Below the pieces are notes generated by a model. That model had not been told where the DNA came from, searched no databases, and saw only the letters and a program-made list of their open reading frames with translations. Below, piece by piece: positions 1 to 8,582 of a DNA stretch of 32,646 nt; the stretch's first letter is position 1, and every line of letters starts with the position of its first letter. The stretch lies in the NCBI GenBank assembly GCA_014190515.1, contig BJGN01000022.1, positions 1 to 32,646 of the forward strand. Direction: 5' to 3'. The translations under genes were made by a program, and so were the position numbers. Source of the DNA: Bacteroidota bacterium (GTDB lineage: Bacteria; Bacteroidota; Bacteroidia; Chitinophagales; Saprospiraceae).

Positions 1-59
1 AACAGTAAAATAACCTAATCCTTTAAATCCGTGATTCAAATTAGAGGTAGGGCTATTAA

Positions 60-2744
60 TCAATTTGTTTTTCCTGTCAATTGAAGCAGTGGATCCTCTT
101 TAACCTCCAAGGAGCTATGATAACTCTCCGAACCTACTTTTAAGGTAATCCGATAAAGGCCGGGAAGTGCTTCTTTTTTGTCAAATTTTAGGTTCCATCT
201 AATTCGTTGGATACCCGTTTTGTTTTCCACAGGTAGCGTTGTGCTTAGCGTTCCGCTTTTATCCGTTATTTGAATGGTTGCAGGTTCAGAAGTATCCTTA
301 AGATAAAAATGAATGAGTGCTCCATTTTCAAAAACAGCACGGGGTAGAGAGGTAATGGGTTTGATATTGGCCGGATTTTTTCCCGCAAACCAAAAATGTC
401 CTCTTTGGGCTCCTCTACTCTTATTTGCCCAGAGAATGGCTGGTTTCTGATGGAATAACCAGGCTTTTCCGGCAGCAATCGTTGGTGTTAATTGTTGTAA
501 GGGAGAAATGTCGTCTAATATAAATAAACTTCTTCCATGGGTTGCTGCAATCAAATCATTTTCACGGGGATGAATGACCAAATCATAAACGGAGACGGTA
601 GGCATGCCTTCGTTCAGCTTGTACCATTCTTTTCCTGCATTCAAGGAATACCAAACCCCGGTTTCAGTGCCCAAAAAAAGTAAAGATTTATTTTTTGGGT
701 CTTCGCGAATCACGCGAATGACTTCATTTTCAGGTAGATTTGAAGCAATGTCAATCCACGTTTTTCCAAAATCCATCGTCTTAAACACAAAAGGTTTAAA
801 TACATTGTCCCGATGTCCGTCAAAAGCGACATAGGCCACAGCGGGGTCAAAATGAGAAGCCTCCACTTGGGTAACCCAGGTAAATGAGGGCACATTTGGA
901 AAATTATTTCGTACATTTATCCAGTTCTTTCCTTCATCTAACGTCAATTGCACATTTCCGTCATCGGTTCCAAGCCAAATTAGGCCAGCGTCAATAGGAG
1001 AGGGAGAAATAGTAAAAATGGTGCAATGGTCTTCGGCCCCTGTATTGTCGGGGGTAATTCCCCCATTATTTCCTGAAGCTATTTTCTTCGGATCATTGGT
1101 TGTCAGATCCGGGGAGATAATTTCCCAGGTTTGTCCTCCATTTTTACTTTGGAAGAGATAATTCGACCCCAAAAATACGGTTTTAGGATCTAATGGAGAG
1201 AGGACTAATGGTGCTGACCAGTTATACCGAAAAACAGGTGTGCCGGGAATAGTTGGTACGGGATTGACTTTAGCATAATTAAGGATGGTGGCAGGTTTGG
1301 GTTGAATATCCGTAAGTGCATGGGTGAGTGGGTCATACCGGTTATAACTTCCATTTTCACTTCCTGTGTAAACTTCCCTCCAGTTATAGGGATTAACCGC
1401 ACCATACATACCATCACCCCAGTGGACTTTCCATGAGGCATCATTTAAAATACCTCTTACATCTCTTGAAAAACTTGCCGTAGCAAAGAAACCATTATCC
1501 TGTAATCCACCATAAATCATATAAGGCTCCTGCATGTCAACCCCAATTCTGTAATATTGCGCAATGGGTAAATTATCAAATAATTGAAAGGCCTGACCAT
1601 GATCATGCGTGAGAGAAGCCCCTTTATCTGCACCTAAATAGTATCGATCCGGTTGATAGGGGTCCAGCCAGATGGCATGAAAATCGCCATGTACCTCCTG
1701 ATCTTGACTTCCATCTTTTAATGTTTTCCCACCATCTGAACTGACCATGAAACGGGTAGTCATGACATAAACCTTTTGGTCATCCTGAGGATTTATGGCA
1801 ACTTGACTATAGTAAAACGGCCTGTTATTATAGGTGTTGATGTATTTCCATGATTTTCCGCTATCTTCAGAACGGTATAAGCCAGCCCCTGGTTTGGATA
1901 AATCTTTAGATGCTTCCGCTTCTACCAGGGCTATTAAAATACGGGAATCTTTCCTATAGCTAGCCAATCCAATACGTCCGGTGGGTCCTCCGGGAAGTCC
2001 CTGAGTTAATTTTACCCAATTCTTGCCTCCATCGGTTGACTTGAAAATACCACCATGATTACCCCCACTATTGAAAATATAAGGTTTTCGAAGCCTTTCA
2101 TAGAAGGCAGCATATAAGATAGATGGATTTTTACTATCCATTACAATGTCTGTGCAACCTGAACCTGGCTGAACAGGTAATCCAGTCGTTAATTTTGTCC
2201 ATGTTTGTCCTCCATCTTTTGTCTGGAACAGACCTCTGTCTCCTGCGGTGTCACTCCAAAGGGGGCCGATAGCGGCAACATAGGCAATGAGAGGATTTGA
2301 AGGATGGGTGAGAACACGTGCTATTTGTTGTGTATTTTCTAAACCTACATTTACGAAATTCTTACCTCCATCTGTTGATTTATAAACGCCATTCCCCCAG
2401 CTAACTGAATTGCGATTATTGGCTTCTCCTGTCCCTACCCAAACAATCTTTGGATTGGGCTGAAATAAGGCAATATCACCTATGGAAGCCGTCGAATAAC
2501 GATCGAAAATGGGTTCCCAGGTGGTTCCTGCATTGTTCGATTTCCATACACCTCCACTCGCTGTAGCTATAAATACTTGCTTGAAATCTTTTTCTACCGC
2601 TTCAATATCAACAATTCTTCCTCCTGGATTGGCAGGGCCAATACCTCGCCATTCGATGTTTTGAAGAGAAACCTGACCAGAAAGAATATCTGAAAAGGTA
2701 ATGGAAATAATAAACAGAGCAAGAATGTAATGGTAGAGACGCAT
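60..2744 (-). CDS. Secreted BNR/Asp-box (VPS10/sortilin-like) beta-propeller protein
   Basis: Predicted exported protein of 894 residues built of sialidase/VPS10-type propeller blades. About ten Asp-box motifs (S/T-x-D/N-x-G-x-x-W or close variants) are spread along it, for example SNNAGTTW, STDGGKNF, TKDGGQTW, SEDSGKSW, SKNGGQTW, TLDEGKNW and SLNAGKEW. The last ~100 residues look like a FlgD-type Ig-like fold ('LPGLYRITLKV'). I chose the internal Met (MRLYHYILALF...) because it begins a clean signal peptide ending near SGQ. The frame stays open upstream to 2834, but that extension would put 30 residues before the signal peptide. No type IX secretion C-terminal domain is visible. Bacteroidota homologues are often labelled 'glycosyl hydrolase', but I see no catalytic residues to support that, so the function is unknown. 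It is divergent from the small membrane protein gene to its right. Confidence 0.85.
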   Translation of the reverse strand: MRLYHYILALFIISITFSDILSGQVSLQNIEWRGIGPANPGGRIVDIEAVEKDFKQVFIATASGGVWKSNNAGTTWEPIFDRYSTASIGDIALFQPNPKIVWVGTGEANNRNSVSWGNGVYKSTDGGKNFVNVGLENTQQIARVLTHPSNPLIAYVAAIGPLWSDTAGDRGLFQTKDGGQTWTKLTTGLPVQPGSGCTDIVMDSKNPSILYAAFYERLRKPYIFNSGGNHGGIFKSTDGGKNWVKLTQGLPGGPTGRIGLASYRKDSRILIALVEAEASKDLSKPGAGLYRSEDSGKSWKYINTYNNRPFYYSQVAINPQDDQKVYVMTTRFMVSSDGGKTLKDGSQDQEVHGDFHAIWLDPYQPDRYYLGADKGASLTHDHGQAFQLFDNLPIAQYYRIGVDMQEPYMIYGGLQDNGFFATASFSRDVRGILNDASWKVHWGDGMYGAVNPYNWREVYTGSENGSYNRYDPLTHALTDIQPKPATILNYAKVNPVPTIPGTPVFRYNWSAPLVLSPLDPKTVFLGSNYLFQSKNGGQTWEIISPDLTTNDPKKIASGNNGGITPDNTGAEDHCTIFTISPSPIDAGLIWLGTDDGNVQLTLDEGKNWINVRNNFPNVPSFTWVTQVEASHFDPAVAYVAFDGHRDNVFKPFVFKTMDFGKTWIDIASNLPENEVIRVIREDPKNKSLLFLGTETGVWYSLNAGKEWYKLNEGMPTVSVYDLVIHPRENDLIAATHGRSLFILDDISPLQQLTPTIAAGKAWLFHQKPAILWANKSRGAQRGHFWFAGKNPANIKPITSLPRAVFENGALIHFYLKDTSEPATIQITDKSGTLSTTLPVENKTGIQRIRWNLKFDKKEALPGLYRITLKVGSESYHSSLEVKEDPLLQLTGKTN

Positions 2745-2806
2745 AGAAAATATTTTAGGTTTTTTTATAAAGCAATATGGCTCATAATACCTATATTGCT
2801 CAGCGA

Positions 2807-2823
2807 TAACTTTGTTAAAGTTA
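2807..2823. promoter_or_regulatory. Symmetrical -7 elements between divergent genes
   Basis: The arms TAACTTT and AAAGTTA flank a 3-base centre. On the + strand this reads TAACTTTG, an exact TAnnTTTG -7 element about 65 bases before the membrane protein start. On the - strand it reads TAACTTTA (7 of 8), about 63 bases before the propeller protein start. No good -33 TTG lies at the usual spacing on either strand, so this rests on the -7 match and position alone. Confidence 0.33.
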
Positions 2824-2879
2824 ACCGTTTTCAAAACAATTTAGGAATAAATACTATTATTGGTTATTAAATAAAAGCC

Positions 2880-3326
2880 GTGGATTTGAATCCTTTTCTG
2901 AAATATCTTACCGTTATTGTCTCTAGTATGGTGAAGTTTATTTTCGGTCCTTTCGAAGGGCTCGCTCTTGGTTTAACTAAAATAGATACTGCCTTGGCTA
3001 CTGCCTTCGGAATGATGATAAGTGTCGTGTTGATTACCCTTTTTTTCCATTTCTTTAAATCTAAAGTTTTTTCTCGTTTCGGTAAAAAACGTAAATTGTT
3101 TACGGTGGCAAACAGAAGAAAAGTTAGGATATGGAGCAAATATGGTATTATGGGGGTTTCGTTCCTTACGCCTGTCATTCTTTCTCCTATAGGGGGAGCT
3201 TTAATTGCCAATGCATTCGGGGAAAAAAAGTATAAAATTTTCTTGTGGATGACTGTCATGGCATTAGGTTGGGGTTTTATAATGACTTACGCGGTGTTTG
3301 AACTCTCTCATTTATTTGGCTTTTAG
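2880..3326 (+). CDS. Small integral membrane protein (small multidrug export-like)
   Basis: Predicted inner-membrane protein of 148 residues with about four hydrophobic segments (near residues 5-25, 38-60, 88-112 and 120-143) and a basic loop (KSKVFSRFGKKRK) after the second. The sequence 'GVSFLTPVILSPIGGALIANAFG' resembles the conserved helix of the 'small multi-drug export protein' family and of Bacteroidota DUF-type membrane proteins. I give this as a resemblance only. The start is GTG at 2880. A later ATG at 2928 would remove part of the first helix, so the GTG is preferred. It converges on the dnaE gene with only 25 bases between stops and no evident terminator hairpin. No substrate can be inferred. 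Confidence 0.7.
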   Translation: MDLNPFLKYLTVIVSSMVKFIFGPFEGLALGLTKIDTALATAFGMMISVVLITLFFHFFKSKVFSRFGKKRKLFTVANRRKVRIWSKYGIMGVSFLTPVILSPIGGALIANAFGEKKYKIFLWMTVMALGWGFIMTYAVFELSHLFGF

Positions 3327-3351
3327 TTTGCAGATTTTTTAAAGACATTTC

Positions 3352-6348
3352 TTAACTGACAAATCTTTCATCGGCTAAAAATGGAAGTCGTTTCATTTTT
3401 GAGACCTCCAGGCTAAAAAAACCAAATTCTTCTGCCGCTTTTCCCTCTATCATATACACACCTTTTCCACGAAATGGGTACCTCAGTAATTGCTCTGGAA
3501 AATGAGTAGTATCAAAATAATTCCCCTCCCTGTCTATCCATGTTCCAAAAGCCATTCTTTCTTTTTTTATGGTTGTTAAGGATTTTGAACATACGAAATA
3601 TCCCGCCATTCTGATAGGTTTGTTTTTAAAACTAACCATTTGCCTGGCAAGAATAGTATCGTTTAAAGGGTTGGTGTCCTCAACTAAATCAAAGGGGTTG
3701 CATAACGGAAAGCCTAATAATTCCAGTTCGTCAAAAGACTGACTTAGATCGTTTTCCTTTACAACGGAAAGCATGGAGGCAAATGAAAAACTTTCATTTT
3801 CTGTGTTTTGAACGCGCATTGATTGATGATCTGTTTCAGAAAACAGAGAGTGATTATCTTGTTCCCCTACGGCAGTTACCAGGGCATTTTTCTCCCAAAA
3901 CAATTCATACTTGCTCTTACCGCAAAAACGAAAGGCACCAATTCTGATTAATAGGTCAAGTTGGGTAGGTCCTAAGGGTACCCGTTCAACGAAATCTGCA
4001 AAATCGCGGAAGACTCCGTGATTTTCTCTTTGCGTTACAATTTTTTGAGCTGTTTGAGCTTCTAATTCCTTCAAGTGGATAAATCCAAGATATAATTCAT
4101 TTTCATTTACTAAAGCACTCATATACTCGCTATTATTAACACAAGGAGCCTGGACATGAGCACCCAGTATTTTTGCTTCGTGAACATAAAATTCCGTAGG
4201 ATAAAATCCACCAAAATTATTGATGACCGCTGTTATGAACTCCAAGGGAAAATGGGCTTTGAGATATAAGCTCTGAAAACTTTCTACAGCAAAACTGGCC
4301 GAATGGGCTTTGCAAAAGGAATATCCTGCAAAGCTTTCAATTTGCCGCCATACCTCAATCGCTAATGTTTCAGGATAGCCCCGTTGTTCACACTGCTTGA
4401 AGTATTTTTCCTTCAAACGTTCTAATGTGTCATCTTTTAATTTTTTTCCTGTCATAATGCGCCTTACCACATCGCTTTCCCCTAAATCCAGTCCGGCAAA
4501 ATGATGCAGAATTTTCATCACGTCTTCCTGATATACCATAATACCATACGTTTCACTTAGCTGTTCCTCAAAAACCGGATGCGGATAAGTAAAGCCGCAG
4601 GGGTCGTGTGTCCTTTGTATATACGCTTTCATCATGCCTGAGCTGGAAACACCAGGACGGATAATAGAACTGGCAGCAACCAAATGAATATAATTATCAC
4701 AATGTAATTTTCGTAGTAAGCCGCGCATGGCCGGAGATTCTATATAAAAGCAACCCAGGCATTTTGCTGAGCGCAATAAGGCAATGCTTTGAGGATCATT
4801 TTTAAGTAACTTAATATCATGGATATCAACATCTTGTTTGTGTCTCTGACGTATCAGGGAGACGGCATCCTTGATATGACCCAATCCTCGCTGGCTTAGG
4901 ACGTCAAATTTATGAAACCCAAGAGATTCCGCATGGTGCATATCGAAATGTGTAACAGGAAAACCTTTAGGCATGAGCATGCATGCTGTATGATAGGATA
5001 AGGGTTCTTCACTGATAAGAACACCACCAGCATGTATCGACAGATGATTGGGTTTGTCTAGTAAACGTTCTGCGTAATACATAATGGTCGGTTCTAATTC
5101 ATGCCGGTGTGGCGCTCCTTGTTCTTGTTTTATAACTAATTTATCAATCTCTCCCTTGGGCAGACCATATACTTTTCCCAACTCTCTAATGGCTGCTTTT
5201 CGTTGAAAAGTATTATACGTAGCTAATAATGCAACATATTGTTGTCCATATCTTTTGAAAATATAATCGGTGATATCATCCCGTTCATCCCATGAAAAAT
5301 CAATATCAAAATCGGGTGGGGATGTTCTATGCGGATTGATAAATCGTTCGAAATACAGATTTAACTCAAGGGGGTCAACGTCGCTGATTCCCAAACAGTA
5401 GGCAACAATGGAATTGGCACCACTACCTCGCCCCACATGATGATAGCCGGCAGACCGCGCATACCGGACAATGTCCCAGGTGATAAGAAAATAAGCGCAG
5501 AATCTATGGGTTTGAATGACCTTCATTTCTTGTCTCATCCGATCGCGTGCTGCGGTCAATTCACCATATCTGCGCTGGCAACCCGATTGGGCCAGTTTTT
5601 CAAGCAAGGCATAGTCACCTTCCATACTACCTGTGAAGTGTAATCGGTTAACCGTTAACCCTTTCGTTAAACTAATAGATGATGAGTCCAATAATTTATA
5701 GGTGTTGTTTATTATGTCCGGGCATACTAAATAGGGTTCTTCCACCAAGGCTGCTTCCTGCATTTTATCATCCTTTGAACCAGCTTCCTTGGGAAGTAAA
5801 TGTGTCAGTAATTTATTTTTATCAATAGCCCGTAAATGTAAATGAACCTGATAATCTTCATCATCCCGGAATGTAACAGGACTAAGCGCTACTAATTTAT
5901 GGGAATAGGCTCTGATTGGATGCCTGAATAATCGGGCAATATGCTCCCGGCGAATACCTAAAAATTCGTTTTCCCGGAATTGTTCAATGGGCTTTACCAG
6001 GCGGGGGAAGACAATCCAGCAATTTGAAAAAACAGGAGGCAAAAGGGGTAATGCCTTGCGTTTCATCGAAAAGTCAGTTAAAAATGTATTTAATTCACTA
6101 AATCCCTCCCGATTACGTGCTATTCCAATGTATAAGCATTCTCCTGAATCATTCCGAAAGTCAATACCCAATAAGCCCTTTATTCCCGCTTTTTGACAAC
6201 CATCTATAAATTCTCCGGCACAACTCGTATTGTTGATGTCAGTCAATACCAATGTTTTAATGTCATTTTCTATGGCATAACGTACCAGTTCTTCCGGTGA
6301 CATGATCCCGTAGCGAAGACTAAAATAAGTGTGGCAGTTTAAATACAT
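3352..6348 (-). CDS. dnaE: DNA polymerase III alpha subunit (short DnaE-type, probably secondary)
   Basis: C-family replicative-type polymerase of 998 residues. An N-terminal PHP domain covers about residues 1-230. The GRGSGAN motif is at 307-313, and PDFDIDF at 345-351 carries two of the three catalytic aspartates. The third is Asp482 in KFDVL. A helix-hairpin-helix region and a C-terminal OB fold (about 890-960) follow. It lacks the long tau-binding tail of ~1160-residue replicative DnaE. PHP motif I reads N-C-H where exonuclease-active PHP domains have H-x-H, so nuclease activity is doubtful. Size and PHP decay fit a second DnaE, of the ImuC/DnaE2 kind used in DNA damage tolerance, but no imuB-like or lexA-like partner lies beside it. 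Polymerase identity is secure; the translesion role is inference. Confidence 0.93.
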   Translation of the reverse strand: MYLNCHTYFSLRYGIMSPEELVRYAIENDIKTLVLTDINNTSCAGEFIDGCQKAGIKGLLGIDFRNDSGECLYIGIARNREGFSELNTFLTDFSMKRKALPLLPPVFSNCWIVFPRLVKPIEQFRENEFLGIRREHIARLFRHPIRAYSHKLVALSPVTFRDDEDYQVHLHLRAIDKNKLLTHLLPKEAGSKDDKMQEAALVEEPYLVCPDIINNTYKLLDSSSISLTKGLTVNRLHFTGSMEGDYALLEKLAQSGCQRRYGELTAARDRMRQEMKVIQTHRFCAYFLITWDIVRYARSAGYHHVGRGSGANSIVAYCLGISDVDPLELNLYFERFINPHRTSPPDFDIDFSWDERDDITDYIFKRYGQQYVALLATYNTFQRKAAIRELGKVYGLPKGEIDKLVIKQEQGAPHRHELEPTIMYYAERLLDKPNHLSIHAGGVLISEEPLSYHTACMLMPKGFPVTHFDMHHAESLGFHKFDVLSQRGLGHIKDAVSLIRQRHKQDVDIHDIKLLKNDPQSIALLRSAKCLGCFYIESPAMRGLLRKLHCDNYIHLVAASSIIRPGVSSSGMMKAYIQRTHDPCGFTYPHPVFEEQLSETYGIMVYQEDVMKILHHFAGLDLGESDVVRRIMTGKKLKDDTLERLKEKYFKQCEQRGYPETLAIEVWRQIESFAGYSFCKAHSASFAVESFQSLYLKAHFPLEFITAVINNFGGFYPTEFYVHEAKILGAHVQAPCVNNSEYMSALVNENELYLGFIHLKELEAQTAQKIVTQRENHGVFRDFADFVERVPLGPTQLDLLIRIGAFRFCGKSKYELFWEKNALVTAVGEQDNHSLFSETDHQSMRVQNTENESFSFASMLSVVKENDLSQSFDELELLGFPLCNPFDLVEDTNPLNDTILARQMVSFKNKPIRMAGYFVCSKSLTTIKKERMAFGTWIDREGNYFDTTHFPEQLLRYPFRGKGVYMIEGKAAEEFGFFSLEVSKMKRLPFLADERFVS

Positions 6349-6827
6349 AGGAAGGATAACTATTAAAATCAGGTAAATTTAAAACAAAAAGTTTAATAAT
6401 AGGTTAATTAAAACATTTTGTTTTAGTTTATTTTGCTTAGGTGCATAGCGCAACTAATCTTTAGGCTCTACTGAAGTTTCGGAGTTATTTTCCAGCTATC
6501 TTTTTATACACTTATTTGTTTGATTATCTTATGTTAGTAAAAGTCTCTAAAAATATCAGCAGCGAGAATAAACCTATCAAGATCAAAATTTTACTTAATG
6601 TATTTTTGACTGGAAAATATACCACGACAAGTTCATTAACATTGGAACGAATAGGATAAAATGGGTGAACGTTCAATTTGAATTTTTGAAATACCCCAAT
6701 AAATAGGTTGAATGATTTGCTCCGAAACTTTAATAAGCTAATGTAGAAAACCACAGACGTGTTACAGTAGATGGGCGTACAATTAAAAATCCCTTATCTT
6801 TACATAATGCAATAATTTTATAGCGAT
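6349..6827. other. Intergenic stretch without a convincing gene
   Basis: About 480 bases of AT-rich DNA between dnaE (-) and the Omp85 gene (+), presumably holding both promoters. A 76-codon open frame on the - strand (6524-6754) has a hydrophobic C-terminus, but I cannot relate it to any family. An 11-base inverted repeat (AAGTTTCGGAG at 6474-6484, its complement at 6720-6730) brackets most of that frame. No RNA gene or transposase remnant is recognisable. Confidence 0.5.
6795..6802 (+). promoter_or_regulatory. Possible -7 element of the Omp85-family gene
   Basis: TATCTTTA matches the TAnnTTTG consensus at all but the last base and lies 25 bases before the start codon. No -33 TTG is seen 17-23 bases upstream, so this is weak. 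Confidence 0.25.
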
Positions 6828-8582
6828 ATGCGATTTCCCCTTTGTTTTCCCTTTTTGTTCCTCTGTCTGGCCGTCTCATCGTCGTCTGCTCAGATAGTTT
6901 TACAGCAGATAAACAAAGAGGGAGAACTTATTCAAAACCAAGCTATTGAGATTGATATTCAACCACTTGCTTATATAAAAGTGCTTACCGATAGTATGCA
7001 CAATGAAGGTTTTTTAGAATTTTCTGTTGACAGCATAAAGTCTGTTGAAGATAAAACATACCTATTTATTCATCAGGGACCACGCTATTATTGGCGTGTT
7101 ATACAAAAGCCTCTTCCAGATATAGCTCATTCGTCTATCCTCTTTGAGGTTGGAAAATGGGAAGCCATAATTAAAAAAAATATAGGAAAACCAGCAACAA
7201 TCGTTCGTCGGAATGGGCTGTTAGGGGAAATAAATTCGTTACTAAACACCCAGGGCTATCCTTTTGCCCACACTGCGCTACATATTTTAAAAACTGAAAA
7301 TGGCGCATTAGACGTACAGATAGAGGTAGATTTTGGCGCATTTATACGATTTGATTCCATTCTTTTAAAAGGGGATAAACCCCTGGCGACCTCTTTTCTT
7401 TTTCGCTATCTCGATTTAAAAAAAGGGGCTGCATTTTCCACAGAAATGCTGGAAAAAATGACGACAAGAATAGCTGCTCTTCCTTATGTTGAACTCATTG
7501 ATGCAAAACCTGTCCTTTCAGGCGAAAAGGTAAGCTGGATGCTTACTATGAAGAAAAAATCGGCTAGTCGCTTCGATTTTTTGATTGGATTATTACCGGG
7601 AGCTTCTACCAATGCCGGAGGTACCTTGTTAACAGGTACTCTTGAGGGTGAATTCCTGAATTCTTTCGGTCGTGGGGAAAGGCTTTATATTCAATTTGAA
7701 AGATTAAGGCCAGAAACACAGCGACTGCAAATGGCGCTCCGATACCCTTTTTTATTAGGTTCTCCCCTGGGACTCGACTGGCGGGCCGATTTATATAAAC
7801 GCGATACCTCGTTTCTTAATGTAGAACAATCAATAGGCCTTCTTTTCCAGTTCCGTGGCGGCGATTACTGGCAAATTCATCTCGAATCGAATAATAGCCG
7901 CCTGATAGGTATTGATGAAAAAAAATTATTGCAATCGAATATACTTCCAGACCAACTCGATATGAAACAATCTGGCATTGGATTTTCTTTCTCTTTTAAT
8001 AGAACAGATTACGCATTGAATCCTCGTTCAGGGTGGTTATTACAAACTCGAATCACCGCTGGTAATCGCAGAATCATTCAAAATACCAGAATTGTTGCCC
8101 TGGGATTTTCAGAAAAGTATACTGAGTTTAAAAATCAGGCACGATACAGAGTTCATGCTGAGGGTAGTTATTTCATTCCAATAGGAAAAAATAGTACGAT
8201 TCAGACCAACGGAATGGTTGGTTACCTCGGAGGTAGTGGTGAGCTACTTAGCAACGAATTATTTCGACTTGGTGGAAATCAAAATTTACGCGGATTCGAT
8301 GAAGAGGCTTTTTTAGTGCGCCAATTTATGCTGGCAACAGTAGCTTACCGACTTCTGATTAGTAAAAATTCCTATATCTATACCTTTTTTAACCAAGCAT
8401 TCCTTACAGAAATGAAAGAAGGCATAGCCGTAAATGATAAACCATTTGGACTGGGCGCGGGCCTTAATATCGAAACTACCGCAGGCTTATTTGGTATAAG
8501 TGTTGCGGTAGGTTCAAACAATGGTCAGCCATTAAGTAGCGCCACGCCCAAAATACACCTTGGATTTAAAAATATATTCTAA
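6828..8582 (+). CDS. Omp85-superfamily (BamA/TamA-like) outer-membrane protein
   Basis: Predicted outer-membrane protein of 584 residues with a signal peptide ending near SSAQ (residue ~22). Residues ~110-250 look like one or two POTRA-type domains (for example 'FIRFDSILLKGDKPL' followed by 'LPYVELIDAKPVL'). The rest alternates as beta strands. The conserved Omp85 loop-6 motif appears as 'GGNQNLRGFDEEAF', and the chain ends in phenylalanine as barrel substrates usually do. At 584 residues it is much shorter than a five-POTRA BamA, so I take it for a TamA-like or uncharacterised Omp85 member involved in protein or lipid transfer, not the essential BamA. Its stop codon overlaps that of the convergent barrel gene by four bases (CTAA, 8579-8582). 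Confidence 0.82.
   Translation: MRFPLCFPFLFLCLAVSSSSAQIVLQQINKEGELIQNQAIEIDIQPLAYIKVLTDSMHNEGFLEFSVDSIKSVEDKTYLFIHQGPRYYWRVIQKPLPDIAHSSILFEVGKWEAIIKKNIGKPATIVRRNGLLGEINSLLNTQGYPFAHTALHILKTENGALDVQIEVDFGAFIRFDSILLKGDKPLATSFLFRYLDLKKGAAFSTEMLEKMTTRIAALPYVELIDAKPVLSGEKVSWMLTMKKKSASRFDFLIGLLPGASTNAGGTLLTGTLEGEFLNSFGRGERLYIQFERLRPETQRLQMALRYPFLLGSPLGLDWRADLYKRDTSFLNVEQSIGLLFQFRGGDYWQIHLESNNSRLIGIDEKKLLQSNILPDQLDMKQSGIGFSFSFNRTDYALNPRSGWLLQTRITAGNRRIIQNTRIVALGFSEKYTEFKNQARYRVHAEGSYFIPIGKNSTIQTNGMVGYLGGSGELLSNELFRLGGNQNLRGFDEEAFLVRQFMLATVAYRLLISKNSYIYTFFNQAFLTEMKEGIAVNDKPFGLGAGLNIETTAGLFGISVAVGSNNGQPLSSATPKIHLGFKNIF

Noticed and set aside
2745-2834. 30-residue extension of the propeller protein
   Set aside because: It would place a polar segment before a clear signal peptide, and a possible -7 element lies inside it.
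2867-3259. 130-codon open frame on the - strand
   Set aside because: It is antisense to the small membrane protein across nearly its whole length, and its composition mirrors that gene. The + frame has the coherent membrane topology.
6524-6754. 76-codon open frame on the - strand as a real gene
   Set aside because: No recognisable family, no promoter or ribosome site seen, and a composition expected from AT-rich non-coding DNA. It is kept only as part of the intergenic entry.
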